From positions 1 to 64,000 of the forward strand of contig CAMZKL010000032.1 in NCBI GenBank assembly GCA_947311255.1: 64,000 bases of DNA. Reading direction: 5' to 3'. Below, piece after piece: positions 44,118-53,834 of this stretch. Position 1 is the first letter of the stretch; every line of letters starts with the position of its first letter. The notes under the pieces were generated by a model that saw only the letters and a list, made by a program, of their open reading frames with translations, was not told the origin of the DNA and searched no databases. Both the position numbers and the translations under genes were made by a program. The stretch comes from an uncultured Chlorobiota bacterium. GTDB lineage: Bacteria; Bacteroidota; Bacteroidia; Bacteroidales; JAADGE01.

Positions 44118-45877
44118 TATTCAATTTCAAGATAATAAGGCATTCGGGTTTGAATACCTTTTATTTTTGTAACATTTTTTATTCTTTTATAGTAAATATA
44201 AGACTCGCCTAGCTCCTCTTCAATAAATGAAGTTTTAACATCAGTCATCATTCCTTCTAAAATCATTGTCATTTTATCTTTTTCCGGATATGTTTTAATC
44301 CCGTATTCAGTTAATCTGGCTTTTCTTGCTGCAAAACCAATAGCTGTTTCTAGTCCTCCCATTACATCTACCAGTCCTATGTCTTTAGCATCTTCTCCGC
44401 TCCAGACTCTTCCCTGCCCTATTTCATCAATTTCAGAAACTTTCATTTTTCTACCTTCTGCAACATGGGTAATAAAAGTTGTATAAACATCTTCAACAGA
44501 CGTTTGAATTATTCCTCTTTCAAATTGTGTCATTTTTCTTGCCGGACTACCCAGATCAGAATATTTATTAGTATTTACAGCATTTATATTTACTCCTATA
44601 TTATTCATTAATTTTTTGGCATTAAACAATAGGCCGAAGACTCCTATTGAACCAGTTATTGTATTTGGTTGAGCCACAATCGTATCTGCCTGACATGCAA
44701 TATAATACCCTCCCGAAGCTGCAACATTTCCCATTGACACATAAAATGGTTTGGTTTGTTTTGCAAGAACGGTTTCCCTCCAAATAACCTCAGATGCTAA
44801 TGCACTTCCACCAGGAGAATTTATTCTTAAAACAATAGCTTTAACAGACTCATCTTCTCTTGCTTCTCTTATTGCTGCTGCTAGAGTTTCTGATCCGATT
44901 TCTTCTTCATCCCCTGTTCCATTAACAATTGTACCTTCGGCATAAACAATTGCTATATTTTCTTCTTTCGGATTTAAAATTGCGTCTAAATCTTTTTCAG
45001 AATTTATATATTGCATTAATGAAACCAATTTTATTTCTTCACCACTTCCGGATAAGTCTTTCAATTCAGCAAGAACTTCATCTTTGTATTTTAAATCATC
45101 TACAAGATTAAGTTCTTTTGCAGTTTTATCATTCCGAATTAAAACACTATCTGCATAGGTGTTTAACAAATCTATTGAAACACCTCTTTCTTCACTTATT
45201 CCTTTCAAAATAGAATTCCAAATTGAGCCTATATATTTAAGCGTTTGCTCTCTGTTGGCATCACTAATTTCATCCAACATAAAAGGTTCAACGGCACTTT
45301 TAAATTTTCCATGTCTTATAATTTCGGGTTCAAGACCAATTTTTTCAAGCATAGATTTATAAAACATAATTTGAGCAGTTAATCCCATAAATTGCACTGC
45401 TCCTTCTGGTGTTAAATACAATTTGTCTGCAACACTTGCAAGATAGTACGATTTATGAGAATAATATTCGGCATGAGCTAGAATAAATTTTCCTGATGTT
45501 TTAAAATCTTTTAGTGCATTTCTTATTTCTTCAACAGAAGCAATTCCAATTTGCAAACCAGATAAATCTAAATAAATACCTTTTATTTTTTCATCATCTT
45601 TTGCATCTTTAATAATTTCAATAACACTTCTTAAACTTAATCTTTTTTCCAATTTAAAAGAAGACATATTTGGTTTTACCAGAGATCTATCTGCAACTGC
45701 ATTTTTAAAATCAAGTTGTAAAATTGAATTATCTGAAATTTCAGCATTTTCTCCAGATAAAGAACCTAGAGAAGATATCATTCCAACTATAATAATTACA
45801 TTAATTATAACAAGAAAAACAAGAACTAAAAAAGTTCCAAGCATACTGGCCAATACATGATTAAAAAATCCTTTCAT
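44117..45877 (-). CDS. sppA: Signal peptide peptidase SppA, 67K type
   Basis: The 586-residue serine protease is anchored by one N-terminal helix (LGTFLVLVFLVIINVIIIVGM) and has two tandem S49 domains. The C-terminal domain carries the catalytic serine in MGNVAASGGYYIACQAD and LRINSPGGSALASEVIW; the general-base Lys lies in the N-terminal domain (APE...HGKFKSAVEPFM region). It digests signal peptides left in the inner membrane. It is upstream of and coupled to lpxK. A TATCTTTG -7 element is 32 bp upstream. Confidence 0.94.
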   Translation of the reverse strand: MKGFFNHVLASMLGTFLVLVFLVIINVIIIVGMISSLGSLSGENAEISDNSILQLDFKNAVADRSLVKPNMSSFKLEKRLSLRSVIEIIKDAKDDEKIKGIYLDLSGLQIGIASVEEIRNALKDFKTSGKFILAHAEYYSHKSYYLASVADKLYLTPEGAVQFMGLTAQIMFYKSMLEKIGLEPEIIRHGKFKSAVEPFMLDEISDANREQTLKYIGSIWNSILKGISEERGVSIDLLNTYADSVLIRNDKTAKELNLVDDLKYKDEVLAELKDLSGSGEEIKLVSLMQYINSEKDLDAILNPKEENIAIVYAEGTIVNGTGDEEEIGSETLAAAIREAREDESVKAIVLRINSPGGSALASEVIWRETVLAKQTKPFYVSMGNVAASGGYYIACQADTIVAQPNTITGSIGVFGLLFNAKKLMNNIGVNINAVNTNKYSDLGSPARKMTQFERGIIQTSVEDVYTTFITHVAEGRKMKVSEIDEIGQGRVWSGEDAKDIGLVDVMGGLETAIGFAARKARLTEYGIKTYPEKDKMTMILEGMMTDVKTSFIEEELGESYIYYKRIKNVTKIKGIQTRMPYYLEIE

Positions 45878-45908
45878 TTTATTTTTTTAAATTTATATAT
45901 ATTTTATG

Positions 45909-45916
45909 CAAAGATA
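45909..45916 (-). promoter_or_regulatory. -7 promoter element (TATCTTTG) for sppA-lpxK
   Basis: CAAAGATA on the plus strand gives TATCTTTG on the minus strand 32 bp before the sppA start. It matches TAnnTTTG; a -33 element is not evident. Confidence 0.45.
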
Positions 45917-46056
45917 ACAGCAATATTAAATTATTAAAAAAAAGTATTGAGTTTCTCACAATTGTTACTTATTGACATACAAATAGTATAACCGAAAAAA
46001 ATTATCACTTTTTTTAATTTTAATATTTAACAAACATTAGGTTATAGATTTTGTAT

Positions 46057-46064
46057 TATATTTG
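46057..46064 (+). promoter_or_regulatory. -7 promoter element (TATATTTG) for DUF3098 gene
   Basis: TATATTTG is 30 bp before the ATG at 46094 and matches the TAnnTTTG box. No TTTG is found at the -33 distance. Confidence 0.45.
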
Positions 46065-46093
46065 CACAAATTTAAATTTTAAAATCATAGACA

Positions 46094-46342
46094 ATGAAAG
46101 ATAAGTCTCAGAATACGAGTTTTGCTCTTGGCAAACAAAATTATTATTTGCTTGCAATAGGTTTTGTTATAATTATTATTGGATTTTTATTAATGATGGG
46201 CGGAGGTTCTGATGATCCCCAAGTTTTTAATGCAGATGAACTTTTTAGTTTTAGAAGAATTACACTTGCACCATTAGTTATTCTTGCAGGTTTTATTTTT
46301 GAAATTTATGCAATTATGAAAAAACCAAAAGAAGAAGAATAA
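46094..46342 (+). CDS. DUF3098 two-helix membrane protein
   Basis: The 82-residue protein has two membrane helices and the conserved text FALGKQNYYLLAIGFVIIIIGF, MMGGGSDDPQVFNADELFSFRRITLAP. DUF3098 is restricted to Bacteroidota and usually lies in front of uppP, often behind ftsX. That order is kept here except that ftsX is not visible. The function is unknown; the context suggests peptidoglycan or division. Confidence 0.9.
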   Translation: MKDKSQNTSFALGKQNYYLLAIGFVIIIIGFLLMMGGGSDDPQVFNADELFSFRRITLAPLVILAGFIFEIYAIMKKPKEEE

Positions 46343-46542
46343 TTATTTTTATCATTTATGCCTATTTTTTTGCTTTTCCTATTTTAATATTTAACTATGA
46401 CCTAAATAAGTTATTGATTATTGGTATTTTAAATATCTTGGTTAAATGTTCTTAACTAAATACTGATTTTTAAGAAAAAACTAACTAACATTTTTCTCAA
46501 AACTCTAAAATCTTCAAATCTTTTAATTTAATTTTTTTATAA

Positions 46543-47340
46543 ATGGATTGGATAGAAGCCCTAATTTTAGGAATAATTCAAGGACTTACAGAATTTTTAC
46601 CTGTAAGCAGTAGTGGACATATTGAAATAGGAAAAGTTATTTTTGGAGACAATTCTCTCCCAAAAGAAAGTTTAACTTTTACTGTTGTTCTTCATTTTGC
46701 AACTGCTTTAAGTACTATAGTAATTTTCAGGAAAGAAGTTTTTGATATTATTAAAGGATTGTTTCAATTCAAAATTAATGATGAATTTATTTTCTCGGCA
46801 AAAATTGTTCTTTCGATGATTCCTGCTGTAATTGTTGGTTTCTTTTTTGAAGAACAATTAGAGGCAATGTTTTCAGGGCGTATTATGCTTGTTGGATTTA
46901 TGTTATTAATAACTGCAGCTTTATTAATTCTTGCAGACAAAGCAAAAAACACAAATAAAAAAATATCATACACTAATGCAATAATTATTGGTATTTCACA
47001 AGCTATTGCAATGTTGCCAGGAATTTCTCGCTCTGGAGCAACCATCTCAACATCAGTGCTTTTAGGTATTGACAGAGAAAAAGCAGCTCGTTTTTCATTT
47101 TTAATGGTTGTTCCTTTAATTTTTGGAAAAGTTGCAAAAGACATTTTAGGAGGAGGAATTAGTATTGATAGTTCTCAATTAGGAACTTTAAGTATTGGTT
47201 TTGCTAGTGCATTTCTTGCAGGTTTGCTTGCCTGTAGTTGGATGATTGCTCTTGTAAAAAGAAGTAAACTTGCATATTTTGCAATATATTGCATACTTGT
47301 TGGTTTTTCTGCAATAATTTATGCTTATTTCTATTTGTAA
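46543..47340 (+). CDS. uppP: Undecaprenyl-diphosphatase
   Basis: The 265-residue integral membrane enzyme recycles the undecaprenyl carrier for peptidoglycan and O-antigen synthesis. Both signature motifs are present: GLTEFLPVSSSGH near the N-terminus and MLPGISRSGATIS in the second half. About eight hydrophobic segments. It lies between DUF3098 and truB, the usual Bacteroidota arrangement. Confidence 0.96.
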   Translation: MDWIEALILGIIQGLTEFLPVSSSGHIEIGKVIFGDNSLPKESLTFTVVLHFATALSTIVIFRKEVFDIIKGLFQFKINDEFIFSAKIVLSMIPAVIVGFFFEEQLEAMFSGRIMLVGFMLLITAALLILADKAKNTNKKISYTNAIIIGISQAIAMLPGISRSGATISTSVLLGIDREKAARFSFLMVVPLIFGKVAKDILGGGISIDSSQLGTLSIGFASAFLAGLLACSWMIALVKRSKLAYFAIYCILVGFSAIIYAYFYL

Positions 47341-47394
47341 ATTAATTAAAATCTTTTTTGAAAGATTGTATAGTTTAAAATTAAAAAAAATATT

Positions 47395-48084
47395 ATGCCC
47401 TCAGAACTAATAGATTTTCAAGAAGGAAAAGTTCTTTTAATTGACAAAGAGAAAGACTGGACTTCGTTTGATGTAGTTAATAAAATAAGAAGTTCTCTAA
47501 AATATCAATATAATATTAAAAAGATTAAAGTTGGACATGCGGGGACTTTAGACCCTTTGGCAACTGGCTTATTAATAATCTGCACAGGAAAAAAAACTAA
47601 AACTTTACAAACATATCAAGACTCTCCAAAAGAATATATAACAACAATAAAACTTGGAGAAACTACACCTTCGTTTGATTTGGAAACAGAGGTAAACAAT
47701 ATTTATTCTATAGACGAACTTACGGAGGAAGCAATAACAAATGTTGTTATGAGTTTTAAAGGAAAACAAAACCAGATACCATCGTCTTTTTCTGCTAAAA
47801 GAGTTAATGGGAATAGAGCTTATAACAGTGCTAGAAAAGGGCAACCAATAAAATTGAACCCTGTTGAAATTGAAATTTATGATATTAAAATATTAAAAAT
47901 TAACTTACCTTATGTTGAAATAAAAATTAATTGTAGCAAAGGGACTTATATAAGAGCCATAGCCAGAGATATAGGCATTGCATTAAACAATGGAGCACAT
48001 CTAACTGAGCTGCGAAGAACAAAAATTGGAAATTTTTCAGTTGAAGATGCAATTTCAGTAGATGATTTCCAGAAATTATTATAA
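47395..48084 (+). CDS. truB: tRNA pseudouridine-55 synthase
   Basis: The 229-residue enzyme forms pseudouridine 55 in tRNA. The catalytic region is VGHAGTLDPLATGLLIICTGKKTK with the active Asp, followed by YITTIKLGETTPSFDLE. It has only a short C-terminal extension, as in other Bacteroidota TruB proteins. It is followed 33 bp later by queA, with a TAACTTTG sequence at its stop codon that could serve as an internal promoter. Confidence 0.95.
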   Translation: MPSELIDFQEGKVLLIDKEKDWTSFDVVNKIRSSLKYQYNIKKIKVGHAGTLDPLATGLLIICTGKKTKTLQTYQDSPKEYITTIKLGETTPSFDLETEVNNIYSIDELTEEAITNVVMSFKGKQNQIPSSFSAKRVNGNRAYNSARKGQPIKLNPVEIEIYDIKILKINLPYVEIKINCSKGTYIRAIARDIGIALNNGAHLTELRRTKIGNFSVEDAISVDDFQKLL

Positions 48085-48117
48085 CTTTGCAAGTTCTTTG
48101 CAAAAAAAATATACTAT

Positions 48118-49167
48118 ATGAAACTATCTCAATTTGTTTACGATTTACCAAATGATAAAATTGCTAAATACCCAGCTAAAAATAGAGACGAATCTCGTTT
48201 AATGGTTTTGCATAAAAAAACCGGAAAAATTGAACATAAAGTCTTCAAAGATGTATTAAAATATTTTAATACTGATGATTTATTTGTTTTTAACAATACA
48301 AAAGTTTTTCCGGCAATGCTAAAAGGCATTAAAGAAAAAACCGGTGCAAAAATTGAGGTTTTTCTTCTGAGGGAACTTAACAAGAAACAACGTTTGTGGG
48401 ATGTTTTAGTTAGTCCTGCAAGAAAAATAAGAATTGGAAATAAACTATACTTTGGGGACTCGGAAACACTTGTTGCTGAGGTAATTGACAACACAACATC
48501 AAGAGGAAGAACACTAAGATTTTTGTATGATGGAGACTATGATGAATTTAAAAAAACATTAACTGAGCAAGGAGAAACCCCACTTCCAAAGTTCTTAAAC
48601 AGAGAGACAGAACCAGAAGACAGCGAACGCTACCAAACTGTTTATGCAAAACAAGAAGGAGCTGTTGCAGCACCAACTGCCGGGCTACATTTCAGCAAAA
48701 TACTTTTAAAAAGGTTTGAGATTAAAGGAATTAAAACTATTCCTATTACTCTACATGTCGGTTTAGGAAATTTCAGAAACATAAATGTTGAAGATTTGAC
48801 TAAACACAAAATGGACAATGAGCAAATATATGTGTCGCAAGAAACTGCAGATGTTGTTAATGATACTAAGAAAAACAAACATAAAATTTGTGCTGTTGGA
48901 ACAACAGTTGTAAGAACATTAGAAAGTGTTGTTACTGTTACCGGTTTATTAAAACCATATGAAGGATGGACTAACAAATTTATTTTCCCTCCTTACGACT
49001 TTCTTTTGCCAGATGCAATGATTACCAATTTCCATCTTCCAAAATCAATACCTTTAATGTCTGCTTGTGCTTTTGGCGGATATAAGCAAACTCTTAAAGC
49101 CTATAAAATTGCTATTAAAGAGGGCTATAAATTTGGGACTTATGGTGATGCTATGTTAATAATATAA
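48118..49167 (+). CDS. queA: S-adenosylmethionine:tRNA ribosyltransferase-isomerase
   Basis: The 349-residue enzyme transfers the ribosyl moiety of SAM to preQ1-tRNA in queuosine biosynthesis. Conserved stretches include [47 protein letters not shown], and [23 protein letters not shown]. It closes the DUF3098-uppP-truB-queA group. Inverted repeats and a bidirectional terminator follow. Confidence 0.96.
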   Translation: MKLSQFVYDLPNDKIAKYPAKNRDESRLMVLHKKTGKIEHKVFKDVLKYFNTDDLFVFNNTKVFPAMLKGIKEKTGAKIEVFLLRELNKKQRLWDVLVSPARKIRIGNKLYFGDSETLVAEVIDNTTSRGRTLRFLYDGDYDEFKKTLTEQGETPLPKFLNRETEPEDSERYQTVYAKQEGAVAAPTAGLHFSKILLKRFEIKGIKTIPITLHVGLGNFRNINVEDLTKHKMDNEQIYVSQETADVVNDTKKNKHKICAVGTTVVRTLESVVTVTGLLKPYEGWTNKFIFPPYDFLLPDAMITNFHLPKSIPLMSACAFGGYKQTLKAYKIAIKEGYKFGTYGDAMLII

Positions 49168-49200
49168 ATTACTTTTTAAAATAAACACATATCTATTCCT

Positions 49201-49249
49201 AAAAGTATCGGGGGGGAGAATCATACTTTTTTAAAACTTTCATGAAAGT
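49201..49249. other. Inverted repeats with a G-run downstream of queA
   Basis: AAAAGTAT (49201-49208) is mirrored by ATACTTTT (49223-49230) across a loop with the rare G7 run CGGGGGGG. Next to it is a perfect 14-bp palindrome ACTTTCATGAAAGT (49236-49249). The first repeat could terminate queA; the palindrome is operator-like. Confidence 0.4.
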
Positions 49250-49301
49250 CTCTACAAAGATATTAAAAGTGTAATATTGCGTTAGTGTTTTTCTGCACAA
49301 A

Positions 49302-49326
49302 AAAACGGACAATAAATGTCCGTTTT
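49302..49326. terminator. Bidirectional terminator between queA and the PLP enzyme
   Basis: AAAACGGACA pairs with TGTCCGTTTT, a perfect 10-bp stem over an ATAAA loop, with A-run on the left and T-run on the right. It lies in the gap between convergent genes and could serve both strands. Confidence 0.75.
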
Positions 49327-49348
49327 TAAACAATATATGTTTTTTTTT

Positions 49349-50530
49349 CTAAACTTTTGCCAAAGCTTGATCTAAATCTTCAATAATATCTTCTGCATCT
49401 TCAATTCCAACAGAAAAACGGACTAATCCGTCTGAAATATCTGCTTGTTCTCTTGCTTCTTTTGTCATTCCAGCATGAGTCATTGATGCAGGATGCTGAA
49501 TAAGAGTTTCAACTCCTCCCAAAGAAACAGCTAATAAGGCTAAATGTACATTATCCATAAGAGTTCTACCTGCATCTAAGCCTCCTTTTAGGCCAAAGCT
49601 AATCATTGAACTGAAGCCACTCATTTGTTTTTTTGCAAGTTCGTGCTGTGGGTGGGATTTTAATCCGGGATATAATATCCAATCAACTTTGGGATGATTT
49701 TCAAGATATTGTGCAACTTTCATCGCACTTTCTTCGGCTTTATCCATTCTTATGCTTAAAGTTTTTAAACCTCTATGAGTGAGAAATGCTTGATGAGGAT
49801 CCATATTTCCGCCTAGATATACCATTGAAGCTCTAATCTTTTTATACATATCCTGTTCTTTTGCAATAATTACTCCACCAACAATATCGGCATGTCCATT
49901 AATATATTTTGTAACAGAATGAAGAACAACATCACAGCCCAGGTTAAGAGGTTTTTGCAAATAAGGACTTGAAAAAGTATTATCAACGACAACGGTTATG
50001 CCATGTTTGTGAGCAATTTTTGAAGCCTCAACCAAGTCGGTTAATTGCATTGTAGGATTTGTGGGAGTTTCGATATAAAGAACTGTTGTATTTTCCTGAA
50101 TTGCATTTTTAATTTGCTGTATATCAGAGGTATCAATAAAAGTCATTTCTACACCAAAGCGTGAAAAATCTCTTTCTAAAACTCCTCTTGATGGTCCGTA
50201 AACTGATGCTGAACAAACAATATGTTTTCCTGCACCCAACAAAGCCATATATACTGAACTTACAGCAGCCATTCCTGAACTTGTTGCAACTCCTCCAACA
50301 CCGTTTTCTAATTCTGCCATTGCGTCTTCAAAGGCTTTTATTGTTGGGTTTCCTATTCTAGTATATATAAACCCATCAGATTTTCCTGCAAAACAATCTG
50401 CACCATGTTGTGCATTTTGAAATGCAAAAGTTGAAGTTTGATAAATTGGAGTTACAGCACTTCCAAAAACATCTTCATATGCTCCTGCATGCACTAATTT
50501 CGTGTTAAATCCTTTATTTTTTGTATTCAT
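49349..50530 (-). CDS. Cys/Met metabolism PLP-dependent enzyme (gamma-synthase/lyase family)
   Basis: The 393-residue fold-type I enzyme has the family features YTRIGNPTIKAFEDAMAELE, TVLYIETPTNPTMQLTD, the PLP-lysine in HSVTKYINGHADIVGG, and SLGGVETLIQHPASMTHAGM near the C-terminus. Members are cystathionine gamma-synthase (MetB), O-acetylhomoserine sulfhydrylase (MetY) and methionine gamma-lyase. The residue aligned with the lyase Cys after the active-site Tyr appears to be Pro (SVYGPSRG), which speaks against a classical methionine gamma-lyase, but the exact reaction is not settled. Confidence 0.85.
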   Translation of the reverse strand: MNTKNKGFNTKLVHAGAYEDVFGSAVTPIYQTSTFAFQNAQHGADCFAGKSDGFIYTRIGNPTIKAFEDAMAELENGVGGVATSSGMAAVSSVYMALLGAGKHIVCSASVYGPSRGVLERDFSRFGVEMTFIDTSDIQQIKNAIQENTTVLYIETPTNPTMQLTDLVEASKIAHKHGITVVVDNTFSSPYLQKPLNLGCDVVLHSVTKYINGHADIVGGVIIAKEQDMYKKIRASMVYLGGNMDPHQAFLTHRGLKTLSIRMDKAEESAMKVAQYLENHPKVDWILYPGLKSHPQHELAKKQMSGFSSMISFGLKGGLDAGRTLMDNVHLALLAVSLGGVETLIQHPASMTHAGMTKEAREQADISDGLVRFSVGIEDAEDIIEDLDQALAKV

Positions 50531-50617
50531 TCTAATATTATTTTATTTTTATATTTAAAGAAAAGAATATTTTCTTATGTGTATTGTAGCCATATTGTTA
50601 AGCAATAGTTTTATATA

Positions 50618-50947
50618 TTATCCAGACATTAAAACATCAAACATATAACTTATAAGGTCTAATTTTTGAAATACGAAATACAATATTACTCCTAAAAAAC
50701 CAATTATTATTGCAAGTCTTACATTGGCAGATTTATTATGTTTTTTTATGACTCCTCTGTCAAATTTCCTTACAAATTTGCCTTTTATTTCGGGTTTATA
50801 TTCTCCTTTCTCTTGAAGTTCTTTTTGCTGTTTTGCTGTTTTTATTTTATTTTCTAATTCTTCTTTACGTTTATCATAATATAAAGGAGAATAATTAAAC
50901 CTATTATGCTTTGGGAGTTTAGAGAACTGAGGGATTTTCAATGCCAT
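50618..50947 (-). CDS. Small conserved single-pass membrane protein
   Basis: The 109-residue protein begins MALKIPQFSKLPKHNRFNYSPLYYDKRKEELENKI, has a charged Lys/Glu-rich N-terminal two thirds and one C-terminal helix (RLAIIIGFLGVILYFVFQ). Similar short proteins in Bacteroidota are sometimes mislabelled riboflavin synthase subunit; nothing here supports that. The function is unknown. It lies 77 bp after the DUF5723 gene on the same strand. Confidence 0.6.
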   Translation of the reverse strand: MALKIPQFSKLPKHNRFNYSPLYYDKRKEELENKIKTAKQQKELQEKGEYKPEIKGKFVRKFDRGVIKKHNKSANVRLAIIIGFLGVILYFVFQKLDLISYMFDVLMSG

Positions 50948-51024
50948 TTTTTAGAAATTGTTTATTTATTTTAACTTGAACAAAATTCAAGACTAACTAT
51001 CTATTTTAAGATGTTTGTTTAAAA

Positions 51025-52512
51025 CTATTCTAGCAAACCTCTGTCTCTATTTTTCCCGCAAAGCATGAAATTAATTCCAAAACTTAGATTTGCTCTTTTT
51101 GTATTTCTTATCCATTTGTCAGAAAAACTACTTTGATTTATTGCCCAAAATGGAACTGCAATATTATCTGTTACAAGGTACATTTGAAAAGGTCCAACTT
51201 TATATGCTATACCCATTCCTATATTGTGTTGAAAACCATCCATAATAGAGTAACTTGCTGAGTATGACCAAGCTTTAAAGAAATTCAGATTTGCAGAAGC
51301 TGTATATGAAGAATATAATTTTTTATTAACAATTGCTCCTCTGTATAGCAAACCAAAATCTAACCATTCTTTAACAGAGATGTTTGCACCTAAATAAATT
51401 TTAGTATTTAAACCTGTTGTGTATTTTGAGTTTTTAATTGTTGGGTCGTAAAATGTTAATAAAGTATCTAATATATCATTAACTACTGAATCCTGTAGTG
51501 ATGAATTGTTATTTTTAGCATCACTAAGGCTGTTTATATATTTTGTTAAATCATATCCATTATATCTAAAGGAGCCTTTTTGAGTCATAATTTTAGGGTT
51601 TGCTTTCCAACTAATAAAGCCTAAATCTATAACTGATGCAGAGAATAAGAATCTGTCGTTGATATTATATTCTGCACCAACATCTAAAGCTAATCCATGA
51701 TTTTTAGTAAAAATTAAATCTTTATAGTTTTTGCCAATATTATCTACATAAGTAGTATCATAAGAAACTCCATTAATTTTATTTGCCGAATCTCTTTTAA
51801 AATTCCAATCTACTGGTGTTGATGTTCTTATGTCAAAGTCTGATTCAAAAATCCAATCGTAAGTATCTTCTTCTTTGGTTGAAGTGTACCAATCGAATTT
51901 CATGCTTTTTGTAGAAAGATTTGCATGTCCGGTAAGATATTTAATTCTTGCTCCAAGTGTAAAACCATTATATAACTTTTTTGAAAGACCAAGATAAGTT
52001 TCTCTATATACTGTGAAATTTTGGGTAAAATTAAAAGCTAAAGGGGTTCCATTTTCTCTATAGTTTCCATGAGAAACTTCTAAAAGAGCTTTTGGATATT
52101 GAAATTGTTCTGATATTTTATAGTTTATTCCAAATGTTAAGTACAAATTATTCCTGAGAGCTAATCCAAGATTAAATATTGAAAAATTTGTTTCTAAAAA
52201 AATTGCATTTTTTTCTTTCAAAGCTTTTTCAATTGTATTTAAATCTATCATAAATGAATCTGGTGCTGTTGGATGGTTCATAATTGCATCATTAAAAGAA
52301 AATCCTTTATGATTTGCATTGAAAGAAAAATTTGGCAAAACAGGAAGTGTTATAAACAACTTACAAGATTGTTTTGCGGGATTAGTATTCATGCTTTGTG
52401 GTAAATGTTTCATCCAAAACATTGTATTGTCCTGAGAAAAGACAGTACTAGAAAAAAGCCCTAAAACAATTAGTGTAAGTATTGCTTTATTAAATTTGTA
52501 AATTTTTGTCAT
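51025..52512 (-). CDS. DUF5723 family outer-membrane protein
   Basis: The 495-residue protein has a signal peptide and strand-rich sequence typical of DUF5723: MFWMKHLPQSMNTNPAKQ near the start, ...LFSFNANHKG-type segments, GLSKKLYNGFTLGARIKYLTGHANL, and FGINFMLCGKNRD at the C-terminus. The barrel architecture resembles PorP/SprF-type T9SS proteins but the family is separate and its function unknown. It starts 12 bp after a lipoprotein gene, so they are likely coexpressed. Confidence 0.75.
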   Translation of the reverse strand: MTKIYKFNKAILTLIVLGLFSSTVFSQDNTMFWMKHLPQSMNTNPAKQSCKLFITLPVLPNFSFNANHKGFSFNDAIMNHPTAPDSFMIDLNTIEKALKEKNAIFLETNFSIFNLGLALRNNLYLTFGINYKISEQFQYPKALLEVSHGNYRENGTPLAFNFTQNFTVYRETYLGLSKKLYNGFTLGARIKYLTGHANLSTKSMKFDWYTSTKEEDTYDWIFESDFDIRTSTPVDWNFKRDSANKINGVSYDTTYVDNIGKNYKDLIFTKNHGLALDVGAEYNINDRFLFSASVIDLGFISWKANPKIMTQKGSFRYNGYDLTKYINSLSDAKNNNSSLQDSVVNDILDTLLTFYDPTIKNSKYTTGLNTKIYLGANISVKEWLDFGLLYRGAIVNKKLYSSYTASANLNFFKAWSYSASYSIMDGFQHNIGMGIAYKVGPFQMYLVTDNIAVPFWAINQSSFSDKWIRNTKRANLSFGINFMLCGKNRDRGLLE

Positions 52513-52524
52513 CGTGTGTAGTAT

Positions 52525-53778
52525 TTATTCAATATCTGTTGTTGAGCCAGCATAATCGGCTTTAATTCCCATTTTAACTCCCATTTTATAATCTCCTAAT
52601 ATTTTTACAAAATGGCCTAAATGAGAATTAAATGAGTTTAGTTTTCCTGTAATAATTACTTTTGAGGCATGTCTTTGTCTTAAAGAAGCTATTTGTTCTT
52701 GCGTTAGAGTTACCATAATATAGCTTCGTGGACTTGTGATAATTTTTCCTTGTGCATCTGTTGTTGCTGGTTCAAGATGCCACCCTTTTTCAGAAACAGA
52801 AGCATGATTAATATCTGTAAATAAAGAATCTAAAATATTTCCGGGCTTTCCTGCATCTGTTGTATCTGCAAAATATATTTGTGCATAGGCATCAATAGGG
52901 AAACCGTTTGTAATTCTGATTTTTAGTGTTGCAGAGGTTATTTGTTCGTATGTTTCATCTTGCCAATCTAGAGCAATTGTATCTCCCATAACAACAGTAT
53001 CTAGTCTTACGTCAAGTGGTAAATCTATATCAACACTCACTCTCATTTCTTCGTCTCCGGTAACTTCAAAAGGAAGGGGTTGAATGCTTTCGCTTCCGGC
53101 AGTTAAAAAGAAAGATATGAATCTTGGAACTGGTGAAAAAATTGTATCCAATTCAGGAATTGCGACTGTATCAATTAAAATTGTAGTTGTTGCAATTTCA
53201 TTTAATGAAGAAGGAGCATTTAAAGGGTAATTTGTATGATCTGTATGAGTTATTGGTATTGTATCAAAAGAGAAGAACGTGATAGTGTCCATTTTAAAAT
53301 ATGTTACAACAGGTATTTCATTTTCAATTGTAAATGTTATTCTAGGGTCTTCAAAAAACAACTTTCCGCTTAATAACTTGTCATATGCTTTCATCTTAGA
53401 AGTATCTGTTTCAACAGTTTTTGTTAAAGCAGGAATTGGTGTTCCAGCAGGTGCAGGATAGCCGAGAGGAGGAGTTAGGGGATATATTTCATTCATCTTT
53501 AAAATAAGATAGTCAATATATTCCATCCTTAGATGAACTAAGTTTTGGCCATCTACTTCTGCCCAAAAGGATGAATCGTTTTCTCTATCTGGTATAAAAT
53601 CTATTAGGGTTAATTCTGAATTTATTATTGGGCCAGCAAAACTTCCTTCTAAAAAGAAAGAGTCAAGTTTTAAATTATCAATTTCTTTAAAACCAAAATC
53701 GGTTCTGCAAGAGTTTATGTTAAAGAGTGTAATAAATAGAACTAATATTGTTAGAAAAGTGAGAAGTTTTTTTTTCAT
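52525..53778 (-). CDS. Lipoprotein of unknown function paired with DUF5723
   Basis: The 417-residue protein has a lipobox (LFNINSC24, then RTDFGFKEID). The mature part is beta-rich with acidic loops, without recognised motifs; it is Thr/Asp-rich and rather Lys-poor compared with its neighbours. The adjacent DUF5723 barrel gene follows by 12 bp, suggesting a lipoprotein-barrel pair in the outer membrane. A TATTTTTG -7-like box (53820-53827) lies upstream. Confidence 0.6.
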   Translation of the reverse strand: MKKKLLTFLTILVLFITLFNINSCRTDFGFKEIDNLKLDSFFLEGSFAGPIINSELTLIDFIPDRENDSSFWAEVDGQNLVHLRMEYIDYLILKMNEIYPLTPPLGYPAPAGTPIPALTKTVETDTSKMKAYDKLLSGKLFFEDPRITFTIENEIPVVTYFKMDTITFFSFDTIPITHTDHTNYPLNAPSSLNEIATTTILIDTVAIPELDTIFSPVPRFISFFLTAGSESIQPLPFEVTGDEEMRVSVDIDLPLDVRLDTVVMGDTIALDWQDETYEQITSATLKIRITNGFPIDAYAQIYFADTTDAGKPGNILDSLFTDINHASVSEKGWHLEPATTDAQGKIITSPRSYIMVTLTQEQIASLRQRHASKVIITGKLNSFNSHLGHFVKILGDYKMGVKMGIKADYAGSTTDIE

Positions 53779-53819
53779 AATTTAAAGATTTAATATGTAG
53801 GTTAAACACAAATTATGTG

Positions 53820-53827
53820 CAAAAATA
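53820..53827 (-). promoter_or_regulatory. -7 promoter element (TATTTTTG) upstream of lipoprotein-DUF5723 pair
   Basis: CAAAAATA on the plus strand gives TATTTTTG on the minus strand, a TAnnTTTG match 42 bp upstream of the lipoprotein start. It lies in the short gap after the large propeller protein gene. Confidence 0.35.
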
Positions 53828-53834
53828 ATAAAAT

